DNA of 64,000 nucleotides from Odobenus rosmarus divergens (GCF_000321225.1 NW_004450322.1:1702307-1766306), one strand, 5' to 3'. Numbered from the stretch's first letter, positions 44,300-55,541 are shown. Program-made: numbers and translations. The notes: a model not told the origin generated them from the sequence alone.

Positions 44300-44880
44300 T
44301 AAAGCAAGAAATGAATCTAGATGGGACCCAATCTTTACCTAAGGGCTGTCCTTTGTGTCTCACATGTTTTTCTTTGATGATTTATGAAAAGCACCTACTA
44401 GAAATGGGAGAACACACCCACTGGAGCAGCACAGAGCCACTCTGAAGCCCTGGCTGCCACCCCATGGTACAGTCTTAGGGCTCAATCCATGTGAGAGGCT
44501 GCTCTGAGAACTTAAACCACCACTTAATCCTAGAGCCTCTGGCATCTTGGGAGGTTGATTCAGGGGTGGGTCCCAGATAACCAAGAAACCATCTGAGCTC
44601 TGCTGTTAGGAAGATTGCGTACTAATGATTCCTAGGGACAGAACCCAAACTGAACCAAGAGAAAAATCAATGCATGTAATACCGAGCTAAAGCCAAAGCC
44701 TAATGTTACATGGAAATGTTCAAATGAATGCCGAGTCTAGTCCTGATAGCCCAAGTGCTTGACATCCAGGAGGTATTCAATGTATACAGGATAAATGAAT
44801 CCAAGGGGCAGCAGAGTATGGGAGAAGAGCTCTTATTTGCCAGTAAAGGGCTCTGAACGTACAGTCTAGCTCTGCTTATT
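44300..44880. other. Unassigned single-copy-like DNA
   Basis: Follows the end of the array. Nothing recognised. Confidence 0.4.
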
Positions 44881-44884
44881 ATAC

Positions 44885-45090
44885 CTTGTGTGACTGTGTA
44901 GGTTAGTTCATGCCTCTGAGTTTCAGTGTCTTTTTTACCTGCAAAACAGGCATCATTATACCTATCAGATAGGTTTATTGAGAAGGTATGGAGATGGCTT
45001 ATTTACACAAATGGAGGGCCTAATGACAGTACCTGGGCCAGAGCAAAGCAGTGCCTATGGTCATTGTTATGAATAAATTATCACAACCCA
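44885..45090 (-). mobile_element. MIR, antisense
   Basis: TGTGTGACTGTGTAGGTTAG, CTCTGAGTTTCAGTGTCTTT and GCAAAACAGGCATCATTATA. Confidence 0.75.
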
Positions 45091-45289
45091 TGCCATTAGG
45101 CACTGCTATGCCTTTGGAGGCCATGAACGTGTGGTGCTCACTCAATCAGTGGTTTGCCCTCCTGTGCTCCTGCACTTCCTAGGGCTGGCATTTTCTCTGT
45201 AGGCATTCATCTCCTGGAGCATCACACCGAACTTGACCACATAATAACCACTTGTGTCCAAGATCGGCTATCGTTTCTGCAGTAACTCT

Positions 45290-45475
45290 CACAGTCAGAA
45301 CACGGCACATACATTGTTTCTAATTCATACAATAATAAAACAAGATAGGGATGTGAGGTCCATTTAGAGATTTGGAAAGTGAGCTGAGAGAGGCTGATAA
45401 ATAACTTGCTCCAAGTTACATAGCCTGCCAAAGGCAGCAACTGGTAAGAGCTGACACCCAGAACTCTAGCATGTT
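45290..45475 (+). mobile_element. MIR
   Basis: GATTTGGAAAGTGAGCTGAG followed by AAATAACTTGCTCCAAGTTA and ACATAGCCTGCCAAAGG. Confidence 0.65.
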
Positions 45476-45715
45476 CACAGTAGATGCCATCTCAGAAGGG
45501 ACCACAAAACATGACCCAGGAGTAAGTTCATGTTTCAGCTAGTGTGGAGCCCCAATTTCAGAGCTACCCAAGATTGGATGAACTGAGATCAGTGACAAAT
45601 AATGCAGTGTCAAGAGAATAGAGTGCATTTATTTTTCTTTTGCTGCTTTCAAGATTTTCTCTTTGGCTTTGACTGTCAACATTTTTATTATGCTATGTCT
45701 GGGTGTGGATTTCTT

Positions 45716-45969
45716 GTTTTATTTTGTCTTTATAAGTCTACCCCCAGGGCTTCCCAACCTTGGCTGCATATTGGAATGACCTGGGGATCTTTTAATTTAT
45801 TTACTTATCTTTAGAGAGGGAGGGGAAGAGAGAGAGAGAGAATCTTAAGCAGGCTCCACACCTAGCGTGGAGCCCCGATGTGGGGCTCGATCTCACAACC
45901 CTGAGATCATGACCTGAGCCAAAATCAAGAGTTGGATGCTTAACTGACTGAGCCACCCAGGCGCCCCTA
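45716..45969 (-). mobile_element. Carnivore SINE with an apparent 3' transduction
   Basis: Perfect 14-base flanks GGTGTGGATTTCTT (45,702-45,715 and 45,970-45,983) enclose the SINE (about 45,793-45,969) and about 75 further bases on its tail side. Those bases contain CCCAACCTTGGCTGCATATT, a piece of a hAT-type element, and an A-rich end on the minus strand (AAAGACAAAATAAAAC). Confidence 0.8.
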
Positions 45970-46277
45970 GGTGTGGATTTCTTTGCGTTTATTTTATGTG
46001 TAGCTTGTTGCGCTTTTTGGATGTGTAGATTAATGGTTTGTAACAGATGTAGGAAATTTTCGGTGGTTATTTCTTCAAATAATTTTTCTGTTCATTTCTC
46101 CTGTTCTTCAGATTGTATAATCTTGAATGATCTATCCTTGAGTTCACGGATTCTTTTTTTCTGCCTGCTCAAATCTATTTTGAGCCCCTCTAGTGATTTT
46201 TTAAATTTTAGTTATACTTTTCAACTCCAGTATTTCCTTTTTTAAAAAATAATTTCTGTCTCAGTATTGATGTTCTT

Positions 46278-46480
46278 TTTTTTTTTTTTTAAGATTTTAT
46301 TTATTTATTTGACAGAGAGAGACACAGCAAGAGAGGGAACACAAGCGGCGGGACTGGGCAAGGGAGAAGCAGGCTTCCCGCTGAGCAGAGAGCCCAATGC
46401 GGGGCTCGATCCCAGGACCCTGGGATCATGACCTGAGCCGAAGGCAGATGCTCAATGACTGAGCCACCCAGGCGCCCATG
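46278..46480 (-). mobile_element. Carnivore tRNA-Lys SINE, antisense
   Basis: Perfect flanks TATTGATGTTCTT at 46,265-46,277 and 46,481-46,493. Confidence 0.95.
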
Positions 46481-46800
46481 TATTGATGTTCTTTATGTGA
46501 TGAATCATTGTGATAAAACTTTCCTTTAATTGTTTATACATGGTTTCCTTTAATTCTGTAAACATATTTATAATAGCTACTTTGAGGTCTTTGTCTGCTA
46601 ACTCGCACATCTGGGTCCCCTTAGAGTGGTTTCTGCTGCCTGTTTTTTTTAAAACTGTACAAGAATCACACTCTCCTGTTTCTTTGCAGTCTCGTAACTT
46701 TCTGTTGAACACTAGGCATTTCAGATAACATACTGTAGCAGCTATGGATTCTAATGAACTTCACCCTCCCTCTGAGGCTTTTTCATGGTGCTGTTTTCTT

Positions 46801-47017
46801 TATTATTATTATTATTTTTAAAATTTTATTTATTTTGACAGAAAGAGCACAAGCAGAGGGAGCCGCAGAGGGAGAGGGAGAAGCAGGCTCCCTGCTGAGC
46901 AAGGAGCCCGATACGGGGCTTGATCCCAGGGCCTGGGATCGTGACCTGAGCCGAAGGCAGCCACTTAACCACTGAGCCACCCAGGCATCCCATTTTTTTT
47001 TTTTTTTTTTTTTAAGA
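46801..47017 (-). mobile_element. Carnivore SINE plus a second tail stub
   Basis: A complete antisense SINE (to about 46,991) is followed by a long T-run and AAGATT, the bare tail of another SINE. Both lie inside perfect flanks TTTCATGGTGCTGTTTTCTT (46,781-46,800 and from 47,019). Confidence 0.88.
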
Positions 47018-47241
47018 TTTTCATGGTGCTGTTTTCTTTTAGTTTATTTGTTTAATGTCTTGTCTGGACTAACTCTATAAGGTATATTTCTCCTACAGTG
47101 TGCAGTCTCTGATATCACTCTCCAGGTTTTTAACCTCGTTTTTATTTTTAAGCCTAGCTTCCTAGAAGTTACTCCAGGTCAGCATAGCTTAATATTCAAT
47201 CAATGACTATTTAGAGGTTGTGCTTATGCTCCCTGAGCCAG

Positions 47242-47988
47242 TGATGGGGATCAGGACACACTACTCTAAAATATGGCACTGTGACATGTTGAATATTTTA
47301 TTTTATTTTATTTATTTATTTTTTTAAAGATTTTATTTATTTATTTGACAGAGAGACACAGCGAGAGAGGGAACACAAGCGGGGGGAGTGGGAGAGGGAG
47401 AAGCAGGCTTCCCACTGAGCGGGGGAGCCCGATGCGGGGCTCGATCCCAGGACCCTGGGATCATGACCTGAGCCGAAGGCAGACGCTTAACGACTGAGCC
47501 ACCCAGGCGCCCCACATGTTGAATATTTTAAATTGAAGGAGTCTGAGCAAATGGCAGAAGGAGGAAGTTCACTCCGACCTTCCCCTTATAATTCCCCCCT
47601 GAAACAGGTCATAAGACTCTTATGTGAGAGGTGTCTTCCCTATACTCAGAGGAAAGTAGTAGCATCCTTATCTCTGAAGACAAAGGGATGTGGAGAAAAA
47701 TCTGAGAAATCAGGCTTGCAAAGTTTCCCCCACTTTACTACACTTACCTCATACTCCTTGACCTATTGTATTCTTCCATGGCTGTTCTCTTTTCATCAAA
47801 CCTAGCATAAACATACTCCGGTTTAATAATTTCTTTGGGTTTTCATTTCCTTATGAAGGCCCCCATGTCATGTAAAACTTAAATAAATTTGTACGTGTTT
47901 CTCCTGTTAATTTGTCTTTGTCAGTCTAATTTTCAGATCCAGGCAGGGACTCTAAGAAGACTGAGGAAAACTTTTTCCTCCCCTTTGC
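47242..47988 (+). mobile_element. Solo LTR, copy G
   Basis: Starts TGATGGGGATCAGGACACAC like copy F. AATAAA at 47,882-47,887, then TTAATTTGTCTTTGTCAGTC and GGAAAACTTTTTCCTCCCC. Contains a SINE. The right edge is approximate. Confidence 0.78.
47301..47513 (-). mobile_element. Carnivore tRNA-Lys SINE, antisense, inside LTR copy G
   Basis: Perfect 17-base flanks ACATGTTGAATATTTTA at 47,284-47,300 and 47,514-47,530. Confidence 0.95.
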
Positions 47989-49600
47989 TGATGGATCTGT
48001 GAGTGATGTGGGGGATGCTTTACATTCTGCCACATGTTCTAGTGGAGACTAGTGGCTCTCAAGTGTATGCTGCAGGTGCTTTTTAGTGGGTGCAGCCTGC
48101 CGTGGGCACAGCCTCTTGACGCTTAGGGAGAAGTATGAACTTAACAGGGTACTTTTGAGCTATTTCCCTGGTTCTCACTGTTAAACTTCTGGGTGATTTG
48201 CTGCTTTGTCTTTGGTACTGGTTTCATAAAACCATTAGCCTTCTCTTAATTGTCTGACAGTAAGATTATTATTGCTTTTGACTACACCTTAAGACATGAG
48301 TTCCTCCTGTGGGGGAGGAAAATATTTTCATTCTACCGTTTTAAATTCTTGGTTAAGGCCCCTATCATGAAAGACAGATAAATAAGAGAAAAACAAACAG
48401 AAGTTTATTAACATATATATCTCATCTATACATGGAAAAATAACTCCCAGAGATGGCTTAGATTTTAGGCCTAAATCCCATTCTCAATTGAAGACAAAAG
48501 AAAGAAAGGTGTAGGGAGGCCAGGAAAAGCATGGCAAACATGGATATAGTTTGTTATGCAGATTTAAGTCAGTGCCTTCTCCACTGATGGGAGTCTCTTG
48601 TGATTTAGAGTCATCCTCTTCCTGATACAGAGAGATATACCCTTATAAATACAGATTTCCTTTATAAATATAAATGTCCCTCACAAAAGGGTAACTTCTA
48701 CTCTGTTTCCAGACCTTCCGTGTGTCTGCTGTTTCTCAAAATAATCAGCTCAAAATATATATACCATATATACTAAAAGGCATATTTTGGGGTAGATTTT
48801 CTGGTCTCCTATACTCCACTCTGTTCTAAGTAAAATCAGCCTCTCAGCAGAGCTGTGGAGTTGCCGGTCCTCTAGTCTTGCCTCTCCTCTTGGGCAGAAC
48901 TTCTGTGGTCTTGCACTGAAGATAGGGCTCGGGACAGGGATCCTAGAGTGACACCTCTGCCCTGAAAGTGGGAGCTGAAAGGGACTGTAGCTCCTATCTT
49001 TTTCTGATTGTCTCTCCCTGCACAGAACCACCACCCTATGGGCAGGATCTGAGGGTGGGGTTTGTTTTGGGGCTCCAGTATTGCCTTGCATGGGGTACAG
49101 CTTCCTCCACACACTATGGGTGGAGGTGGGAGGGGAAAGGGAGCCCTGGTCTTCTCTGCCATGGACCAGAGCTTCTATAATACAGAGCTGGTGGGTGGGA
49201 GGTGGGGGCAGATGAGAGATGCCTGCAACCCATCCCTCTTGGGGTAGAACGGCAGCCCTAAAACCAGGAGCTGTGGGTACAGGGAGCCCCCATCTTCTTG
49301 GCTGCACTTTCTTGGAGGTAGAGCTTCTGTAACATGGAGCTGGGTGGGGTCGGAGTTTAAAGGGGAGGTAGGAAAGCAGGTTCTAGCTCAAATGCCACAG
49401 ACTCATGCTGTTCTAAGTGTTTATTAGATTTTATTAAATAAATGCTTCTCAATTTGCTGTATGATCTTAGATCATTTGCTTAACAAGAACTTCAAATGGT
49501 TGTGTTTTATAATTTTTACCAGTTGATTTTTTTTAATGGGGTGAGAGTCCGCTGAGCTCCTCACACTGTCCAGAAGTCCCCTCTGTCTTCCTACTCTTGT
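47989..49600 (-). other. Probable continuation of the L1 5' leader, split by LTR copy J
   Basis: 48,818-49,420 has repeated AGAGCTTCTATAATACAGAG / AGAGCTTCTGTAACATGGAG units. The right part (AATTTGCTGTATGATCTTAG ... GTCCGCTGAGCTCCTCACA) fits antisense L1 leader sequence. The open frame at 48,750-49,307 (minus) is not supported as a gene. Assignment is inference. Confidence 0.4.
48308..48813 (-). mobile_element. Solo LTR, copy J
   Basis: Perfect target duplication CTCC at 48,304-48,307 and 48,814-48,817. The minus strand carries CTACCCCAAAATATGCC near its start and AAAATATTTTCCTCCCC near its end. Confidence 0.84.
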
Positions 49601-49780
49601 TGAAAGTACCACGATCCAAGTAAATTAACAGATAAAATGCAGCAAATATAATAAAGGCTTGCATTCAGAAAGGCTTTTTCCTATAATTGTGTCCATGCTT
49701 CAGCTGTACCTGCTGACCTGGATCTCTGTCCCACTGGTGACTCATGCTGTCTTTTGTCCTTGGAGGCTTGAAAGCCCCCT

Positions 49781-49891
49781 TTTAAGTTTATTTATTTATT
49801 TTTAGTAGTCTCTGTACCCATTGTGAGGCTCGAACTCACGACTCCGAAATCAAGAGTCATATGCCCTTCTGACGAAGCCAGCCAGTTTGCC
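49781..49891 (-). mobile_element. Short old carnivore SINE, antisense
   Basis: Tail GTTTATTTATTTATTTTTAG, then TACCCATTGTGAGGCTCGAA, ending GCCAGCCAGTTTGCC. Confidence 0.75.
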
Positions 49892-50205
49892 GAGCCTTTG
49901 TTTAAGGCGAGAGCACCCTAAGAGTTCTCCTGCCTCTGTCCATGGGTGTATTTCTGCCTCTATAGCAACAGCCACTTACTTGCCCAAGGATAAAGCCATC
50001 GTAAGCTGTAGTCCCTTGTCAAGGACAAAACACTGATGGCATCTGTCAGGAAGACCACCCAGCATGCTGTTTCATCCCTTTCCCTTGCTCATGCCACACC
50101 TCCTCTGCTTAGTCACTCAGCAAACATCTGTGGGACATCCATGAAGTGAGGCCTTGGGGCACAGCAGGGAAGCTCACAAGGTTCTCCTCTTGTGGGTTGA
50201 CATGC
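49892..50205. other. Unassigned single-copy-like DNA
   Basis: Nothing recognised. Confidence 0.35.
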
Positions 50206-50212
50206 TTGCTCT

Positions 50213-50410
50213 CTTTTTTTCCCTCAAGATTTTATTTATTTGAGAGAGAGAGCAAGAGAGAGAGCACGAGCGGGGTGAGGGGCAGAGGGAGAGGGAGAAG
50301 CAGACTCCCTGCTGGGCAGGGAGCCCGATGTGGGGCTCCATCCCGGGACTCTGGGATCATGACCTGAGCCGAAGGCAGACAGTTAACTGACTGAGCCACC
50401 CAGGCGTCCC
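50213..50410 (-). mobile_element. Carnivore tRNA-Lys SINE, antisense
   Basis: TGACATGCT before (50,198) and after (50,411). Confidence 0.92.
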
Positions 50411-50749
50411 TGACATGCTGTCTCTTAAAAGAAATGGCTTTTTCGCTACTTTTTGCCTTCCCATTTATCCCTGACCTAAATGTCCATTTCCCTTTCCTCT
50501 GAAATTCTGCATTTCCTAAGATGGGGACTGAGCATTCAGTCTTCATCACTGGATGCTCCTGTGGTGGGGGAGCTTGCTTAGGCTTGCTCATTGTTCTCTG
50601 CAACTTGATGCCTGTCCTGCAATGAAGGAATCCTCTCCTGGTTCTTTACCATCTCTAGAGTACCTGTTAGATTTTTGTTTTGGAATTTTGTTTGATTATC
50701 ACATGTGTAATTCTGTCCTAAAACAGGTACTACAGAGTCTTAAGAAAAT

Positions 50750-51000
50750 ACCTTGCATTTGGATGGCACTTGCGTATAGCATTTGTGTTAACAGGTGTTA
50801 TCCTGATGTTTTCACTATAATCAAATGATTTCCTGAGGGCAAGTAGGAATGGGTATTTTTTCCCCATTTTACATAATGGAGGGTTGATCCCACCAAAGGT
50901 AATTTTAGGGACTCATCTAGAGTCCCAGAGTAAGAATGGATCTGAGATCTCCCACCTCCTAGCCTTCCACAGGACTCTAGAATTAGGAAGTACGCTCCCA
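50750..51000 (+). mobile_element. MIR
   Basis: CATTTGGATGGCACTTGCGT, then TTTCCCCATTTTACATAATG and GGACTCATCTAGAGTCCCAG. Confidence 0.65.
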
Positions 51001-51214
51001 TCAAGGGCAATCTGTACCTTAGGTTAGGACACAATTTGGTGTGCTGAGAATTCTCTCAATCACTTGGGATGGGGTGAGAGACATTCAGCTGTCGGCTGAA
51101 CTCTGCAGGTAATTTGCAGACTTCCATTTCCTTCCTGTATCCTCCTCTACAAAGCCAGTAGCTAAGATGCACAAATAGGGTTTCTCCCTACTTGTTATAT
51201 TTATAATTGCTGGC

Positions 51215-51365
51215 AGCTCCACTTCTCAGCTGTATGGGTTCCCACCTTCCGGACTGGACCAAATTTACCTCCTTTGATCTTGGTTTTCCTATATGTAAAA
51301 TGGGGGCTAATACCCCTTTCTCATTTATACCTTAACAAATCATAGGTTATAATATGGATGCTCTG
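51215..51365 (-). mobile_element. MIR, antisense
   Basis: TCTTGGTTTTCCTATATGTA followed by AAATGGGGGCTAATACCCC. Confidence 0.65.
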
Positions 51366-51599
51366 GAATAATACATGGTGACCCAAAGTTAAAAGATCAG
51401 GACAAATGGAAGAGCCCACTCTAGCCCCAGCTCTGACAAGGGTTATTTTGCAACTACCAAGGAATGGAGTGATTTTTTTTGCTCTGCAGCCTCCTGGAGG
51501 ACTGATGTCTCATCTGTGAATTTGGTGCATAGTACTTACAGCCTTATGCTGATCTCAATCTTGTTTGTCCTTCCTTCTTGGATTATGCTAATATATTTG

Positions 51600-51850
51600 T
51601 ATAGTCTACTATTTTTAAAGTAGTGCCTTCTATATTATCTCACACAATTCCTAAAATAACTCTTGTGACTTAGGCAGGCCAGGTATGGTCATTTCCATTT
51701 CTCTCCCCTCAGCTTCTTCATTCCATCAGCACTAGTCCCTTCATGGAGCCTCACTGCATTACCTCCTCCAGGGAGCTTGCCTGATTGGAATCCGGGAGAG
51801 CACAGCACTCTGTGGAGAGGAGGGGCCTGAGACACTTGAAGGAATGCACG
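51600..51850 (+). mobile_element. MIR remnant followed by an L2-like remnant
   Basis: TTATCTCACACAATTCCTAA (MIR-like), then ACCTCCTCCAGGGAGCTTGC (L2-like). Confidence 0.45.
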
Positions 51851-52090
51851 AATTTATGACTCCCCAGTAGAATCACCCTCACTTGACAATGAAAAACAGA
51901 GGTTCTGACCTTTGTTTTAGTTGTTTTGTTTTGTTTTATCTAAGTACAAAATGCTAAGGTTTTAAAACGTGAGCATATCTGACATTTGGGGAATGGGCAC
52001 CATAAAATTCTTACCATGTGATTACCTTGTTATTACATTAGTACCATTTTTTTTTTTTTTACACAAAAGGGGGGAAATGTACAACTGCAA
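51851..52090. other. Unassigned interval
   Basis: Contains a TTTTG run at about 51,922 and a T-run at about 52,048. No element assigned. Confidence 0.3.
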
Positions 52091-52102
52091 AGCTTTTTAT
52101 TT

Positions 52103-52298
52103 TATTTTTTAAAAGATTTTACTTACTTGACGGAGAGAGACACAGCGAGAAAGGGAACACTAGCAGGGGGAGTGGGAGAGGGAGAAGCAGGCTTCCTGCC
52201 GAGCGGGGAGCCCCATGCAGGGCTCGATCCCAGGACTCTGGGATCATGACCTGAGCCGAAGGCAGACGCTTAACGACTGAGCCACACAGGTGCCCCAG
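52103..52298 (-). mobile_element. Carnivore tRNA-Lys SINE, antisense
   Basis: Perfect flanks AGCTTTTTATTT at 52,091-52,102 and 52,299-52,310. Confidence 0.95.
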
Positions 52299-52310
52299 CT
52301 TTTTATTTCT

Positions 52311-52865
52311 GTATAAAGCCTAGATGCTTTTAGCAGCACTCACTACTTCCTTTAAATGTGCTGAGAGGATGGAAAGTTTGGCGACCATCCTTCAGCTTTG
52401 CTCTGGAGGAACTGTGTGATATTGTCTGAGATTTTCTGTTTTTTTTTTTTTTCCCCAGGAGGTTAAAATAATCCTTTTTTGTTTAGTGTCTATGTCCACA
52501 AAATGAAAGATGTATTTTAGGAAACTTGGGGGCAAAGGCAGATGATTCAGGCCAAAATCCATCCTGCCATGAAGGAGGAAAACAAAGTGTACAGTTGGAG
52601 CTGAGCTGTCCACTTTGCATGTTGGCATCTCTCAAATTCATGGAATGAATTATTCCTTTGCTTGTGTTAGTAGAGAATTTGGGGAGGGGGATCTATTAGT
52701 TTATTAAGACTGATAAGTGAATGCTTTCAAGCTACTGACCCTACAACCAAAGGATAGCAGAGATCCAAGGAACCTCTAAATCCTGGGAAATTACTAGGAT
52801 TCTAAAGGACTTCTACCTTCCAAGGGCACCCTCTAAATTACATTCAGAGTGAGGCAGGAGAAAAG
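52311..52865. other. Unassigned single-copy-like DNA
   Basis: Nothing recognised. Confidence 0.35.
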
Positions 52866-53060
52866 GAGCACTCACTTGGTTGAGTACCCAATGTGTGCTG
52901 GACATTGTACTGGGTGTTTTATATAACTTCTTTCCCCCTTTAAATTCTCACGACAACACTCTGAGATCAGAATTTATAGATGAGAAAATCAAACTCCAAG
53001 AAGTGAAAGTGCCCCAAACATGAATTGTGATGAAAGTGGCCAAACTGGGATGAGAACCTC
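52866..53060 (+). mobile_element. MIR
   Basis: AATGTGTGCTGGACATTGTA, TTAAATTCTCACGACAACAC and ATAGATGAGAAAATCAAAC. Confidence 0.75.
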
Positions 53061-53149
53061 TAAAACTTTGCTAGTTCCCCAAATTCTTGAGTCATCTACC
53101 ACAATTACACCTGCTTCTGGAGCATTCTAAGTGTAATTCAAGTTAGTTC

Positions 53150-53265
53150 ATTATTAGTTAGATTCATCGTTGAGCACCTACAGTGTGTGGGCATAATGCC
53201 GGGAGCTGAAGGCACTAAGATGAATAAGTCAAGGCCCAACCTGTTGAGGAATCTGATACGATACC
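53150..53265 (+). mobile_element. L2/MIR3-type remnant
   Basis: CGTTGAGCACCTACAGTGTG followed by GGCACTAAGATGAATAAG. Confidence 0.5.
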
Positions 53266-53830
53266 AGGTGAGTCTGATACACATCTTCATGACAGTAGTA
53301 CAATGTGAGCAAACTGCTGTGGGATTGCAAAGGAGATGCTGATCAGCTATTTCCTAGGAAAATCCTTAAGGGCCACCATAGGAAGGAGAGGTCTAAAACC
53401 GCAGGGTCACCTGGACCCAGGATCTATTCTCCTCCTGCACTAGGCAGCAGGGAAAGGGGCTAACGAGACTGCAGATCACCTGTCTTCAGGCCAGCAGTAG
53501 TCATGTGTCACCAAGTAGGGAGGCCAGTTCCCCTCTTAGAACCATTCATCTGAAACTGTAGGTATTATGTAGTGTTTGCTTCTCAGCTTCTTATTAGTGA
53601 CACTGTCTCCTTATCTTGGCCTAGCTGCAACAGGAGACAGTTCCCTGATTACCTGGCTAGACAGAGATGCCTCTTGGGAAGGCCAAAGGGGGGTTCATGG
53701 ATGGAAAAGGGAGACATGGGCACATGGGCACAGTGAGAAGACAGATACCCTCTTGGCTTTGCGGTGTGAACCCTGGGGGATGGGTATATCCTAGATTACT
53801 GGATTTGGATGGATGGTGGGGGCAGGAGTG
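53266..53830. other. Unassigned single-copy-like DNA
   Basis: Nothing recognised. Confidence 0.35.
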
Positions 53831-53845
53831 TATGAATATCTGAAT

Positions 53846-54013
53846 TCTTTTAGATGGGGGCATAGGGCAGAGGGAGAGGGAGAGAGAGACTCTTATGTAG
53901 GCTTCATGCCCAGCATGAACCTGATGTGGGGCTCGATCTCACGACCCTGAGATCATGACCTGAGCCGAAATCGAGAGGCGAGTGCTTAACCAACTGAGCC
54001 ACCCAGGCATCCC
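53846..54013 (-). mobile_element. Older carnivore SINE, antisense, tail missing
   Basis: Perfect flanks TGAATATCTGAAT at 53,833-53,845 and 54,014-54,026, although the usual AAAGATTTTATTT tail is almost gone (only TTTTAG). Confidence 0.92.
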
Positions 54014-54089
54014 TGAATATCTGAATGTTTAACAAGCAAATAGAAGTCTGGCGTTATAAGTGACCTTGTCCATAATCACAGTTGTATTT

Positions 54090-54745
54090 AGGAATCCAGA
54101 AGACCACTCTTAGGTTCAGTGATTCATTAGAAGGAATCACAGAACTCAGCAAAACTATTATACTCATGGTTATGGATTATTCCAGTGAAAAGATACAGAT
54201 TAAAATCAGCAATGGATGGTGAGTGCTGTGAATTGGTAAGACGGATGAATCACAGACCTGTAACCCTGAAACAAATAATACATCATATGTTAATAAAAAA
54301 TAATAGTAATAAAAAAAAGAGGAGCTTCAAAAAAAAATCAGCAATGGAAAAAGGCTCATAGGACAGAGTCCAGAAAAGACTAGGTGTGAGCTTTCAGTTG
54401 TTTTCTCCCAATGGAGTCATATGGACAGTGATTAATTCTCTCAGCAATGACATGTGACAACATATGTGGAGTCTTAGTATTGTCAACTAGGGAAGCTCAC
54501 CAGAGCCTTGGTGCAGGGTTTTTACAGGGCGCCAGTCATATAGCCATGGACGCCCGTGTGATTAACCTTAGCTGCTCAGTCTCCAGCCCCCCAGAGGTAA
54601 AACTGATACCATATGGTCCAAGGCCCCCACCATAAATCACACTGTTGTCATAAACCATTTGGTGTGGCCAAAGCCTCAGATAAACAAAGATACTCTTAAC
54701 AAGCAGGAAATTCCAAGGGCTTAGAGGTTCTCTCTACGGAGCTGG
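54090..54745 (-). mobile_element. ERV-type LTR, antisense, probable
   Basis: GTCCAGAAAAGACTAGGTGT, GGTGCAGGGTTTTTACAGGG and CAGATAAACAAAGATACTC recall a common old LTR (perhaps MER21-like). An L1 fragment at 54,217-54,333 interrupts it. Confidence 0.45.
54217..54333 (+). mobile_element. Severely 5'-truncated carnivore L1, 3' end only
   Basis: About 117 bases matching the L1 3' end (GGATGAATCACAGACCTG, then GAAACAAATAATACATC) and an A-rich tail. Perfect 15-base flanks AAAATCAGCAATGGA (54,202-54,216 and 54,334-54,348). Confidence 0.82.
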
Positions 54746-54974
54746 GCAAGGGTCAAACCTTTCTTTGGGATTTTCAAGGTTTGCACAACCCAGACCTGCT
54801 GAGTTATCCTTTACTGCACAATGGCAGAAATACAGGAGTGCTAGTCCCTTTCCTTCCAGGAGAACAGCATTGGTTTGGCATGTGGCTTGATATTCTAAAA
54901 CATGTGTATGACTCTTTTCTGCCAAGCTGAAATCTTATTTGGATGCTGTGTTTGGCCGGGCTTGGTGGTAGTGT

Positions 54975-55190
54975 TATAAAGAGGGAAATGCACTAGATCA
55001 GGAGGAGGAAATATGGGTCAGCTTTGGAGCTCTGTGCCAATTGACTGCAAAGCCACAGAGAAGTCCCTCAGCCTACTTGGTTCTAGCATCATCCCCTGTC
55101 AGACAGGACTGGTAATACTTAATCTACCTCCTGTGGGTAACACCAACCCTTGCTGGGAGGATCAAATTACACTATAAATGCAAAATCAAC
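54975..55190 (-). mobile_element. MIR, antisense
   Basis: GAGAAGTCCCTCAGCCTACT, TCCCCTGTCAGACAGGACTG and GGAGGATCAAATTACACTAT. Confidence 0.65.
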
Positions 55191-55350
55191 TTGAATATTT
55201 AACACAATACACAAATGAGATATCTGTGATTAAAAGTGCTTTACTGTTCAATAGATTTTCAAGGGAAAAAACACAACACAATTCCTGATTCAGAACATTG
55301 GTTGGGGCCAGTGATAATTTAAATAAAAATTTTTTTAGACCTTATTTTTT

Positions 55351-55526
55351 AAAAAAGATTTTATTTGAGAGAGAGAGAGTGAGAACACGAGTGGGGTGAG
55401 GGACAGAGCGAGAAGCAGACTCCCCACTGAGCAGGAAGCCTGATGTGGGGCTCCATCCTGGGACTCCAGGATCATGACCTGAGAGCCAAAGGCAGACGCT
55501 TAACCAACTGAGCCACCCAGGTGCCC
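55351..55526 (-). mobile_element. Carnivore SINE, antisense, first of two at one site
   Basis: Preceded by TAGACCTTATTTTTT (55,336-55,350) and followed by the same 15 bases (55,527-55,541). Confidence 0.93.
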
Positions 55527-55541
55527 TAGACCTTATTTTTT

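Larger units (their letters stand above)
45625..47241 (-). mobile_element. L1 5' portion with an ORF1 remnant, antisense
   Basis: On the minus strand 46,712-46,490 reads DKDLKVAIINMFTELKETM, the N-terminal part of L1 ORF1. Sequence to its left (46,250-45,625) continues ORF1 with its coiled-coil-like region, interrupted by SINEs. To the right the 5' leader probably continues to 47,241, where an LTR cuts in. Frames are broken. Confidence 0.78.

Noticed and set aside
48750..49307. 185-codon open frame, minus strand, the longest in the window
   Set aside because: It starts in probable L1 leader sequence and ends inside LTR copy J, so it spans two unrelated elements.
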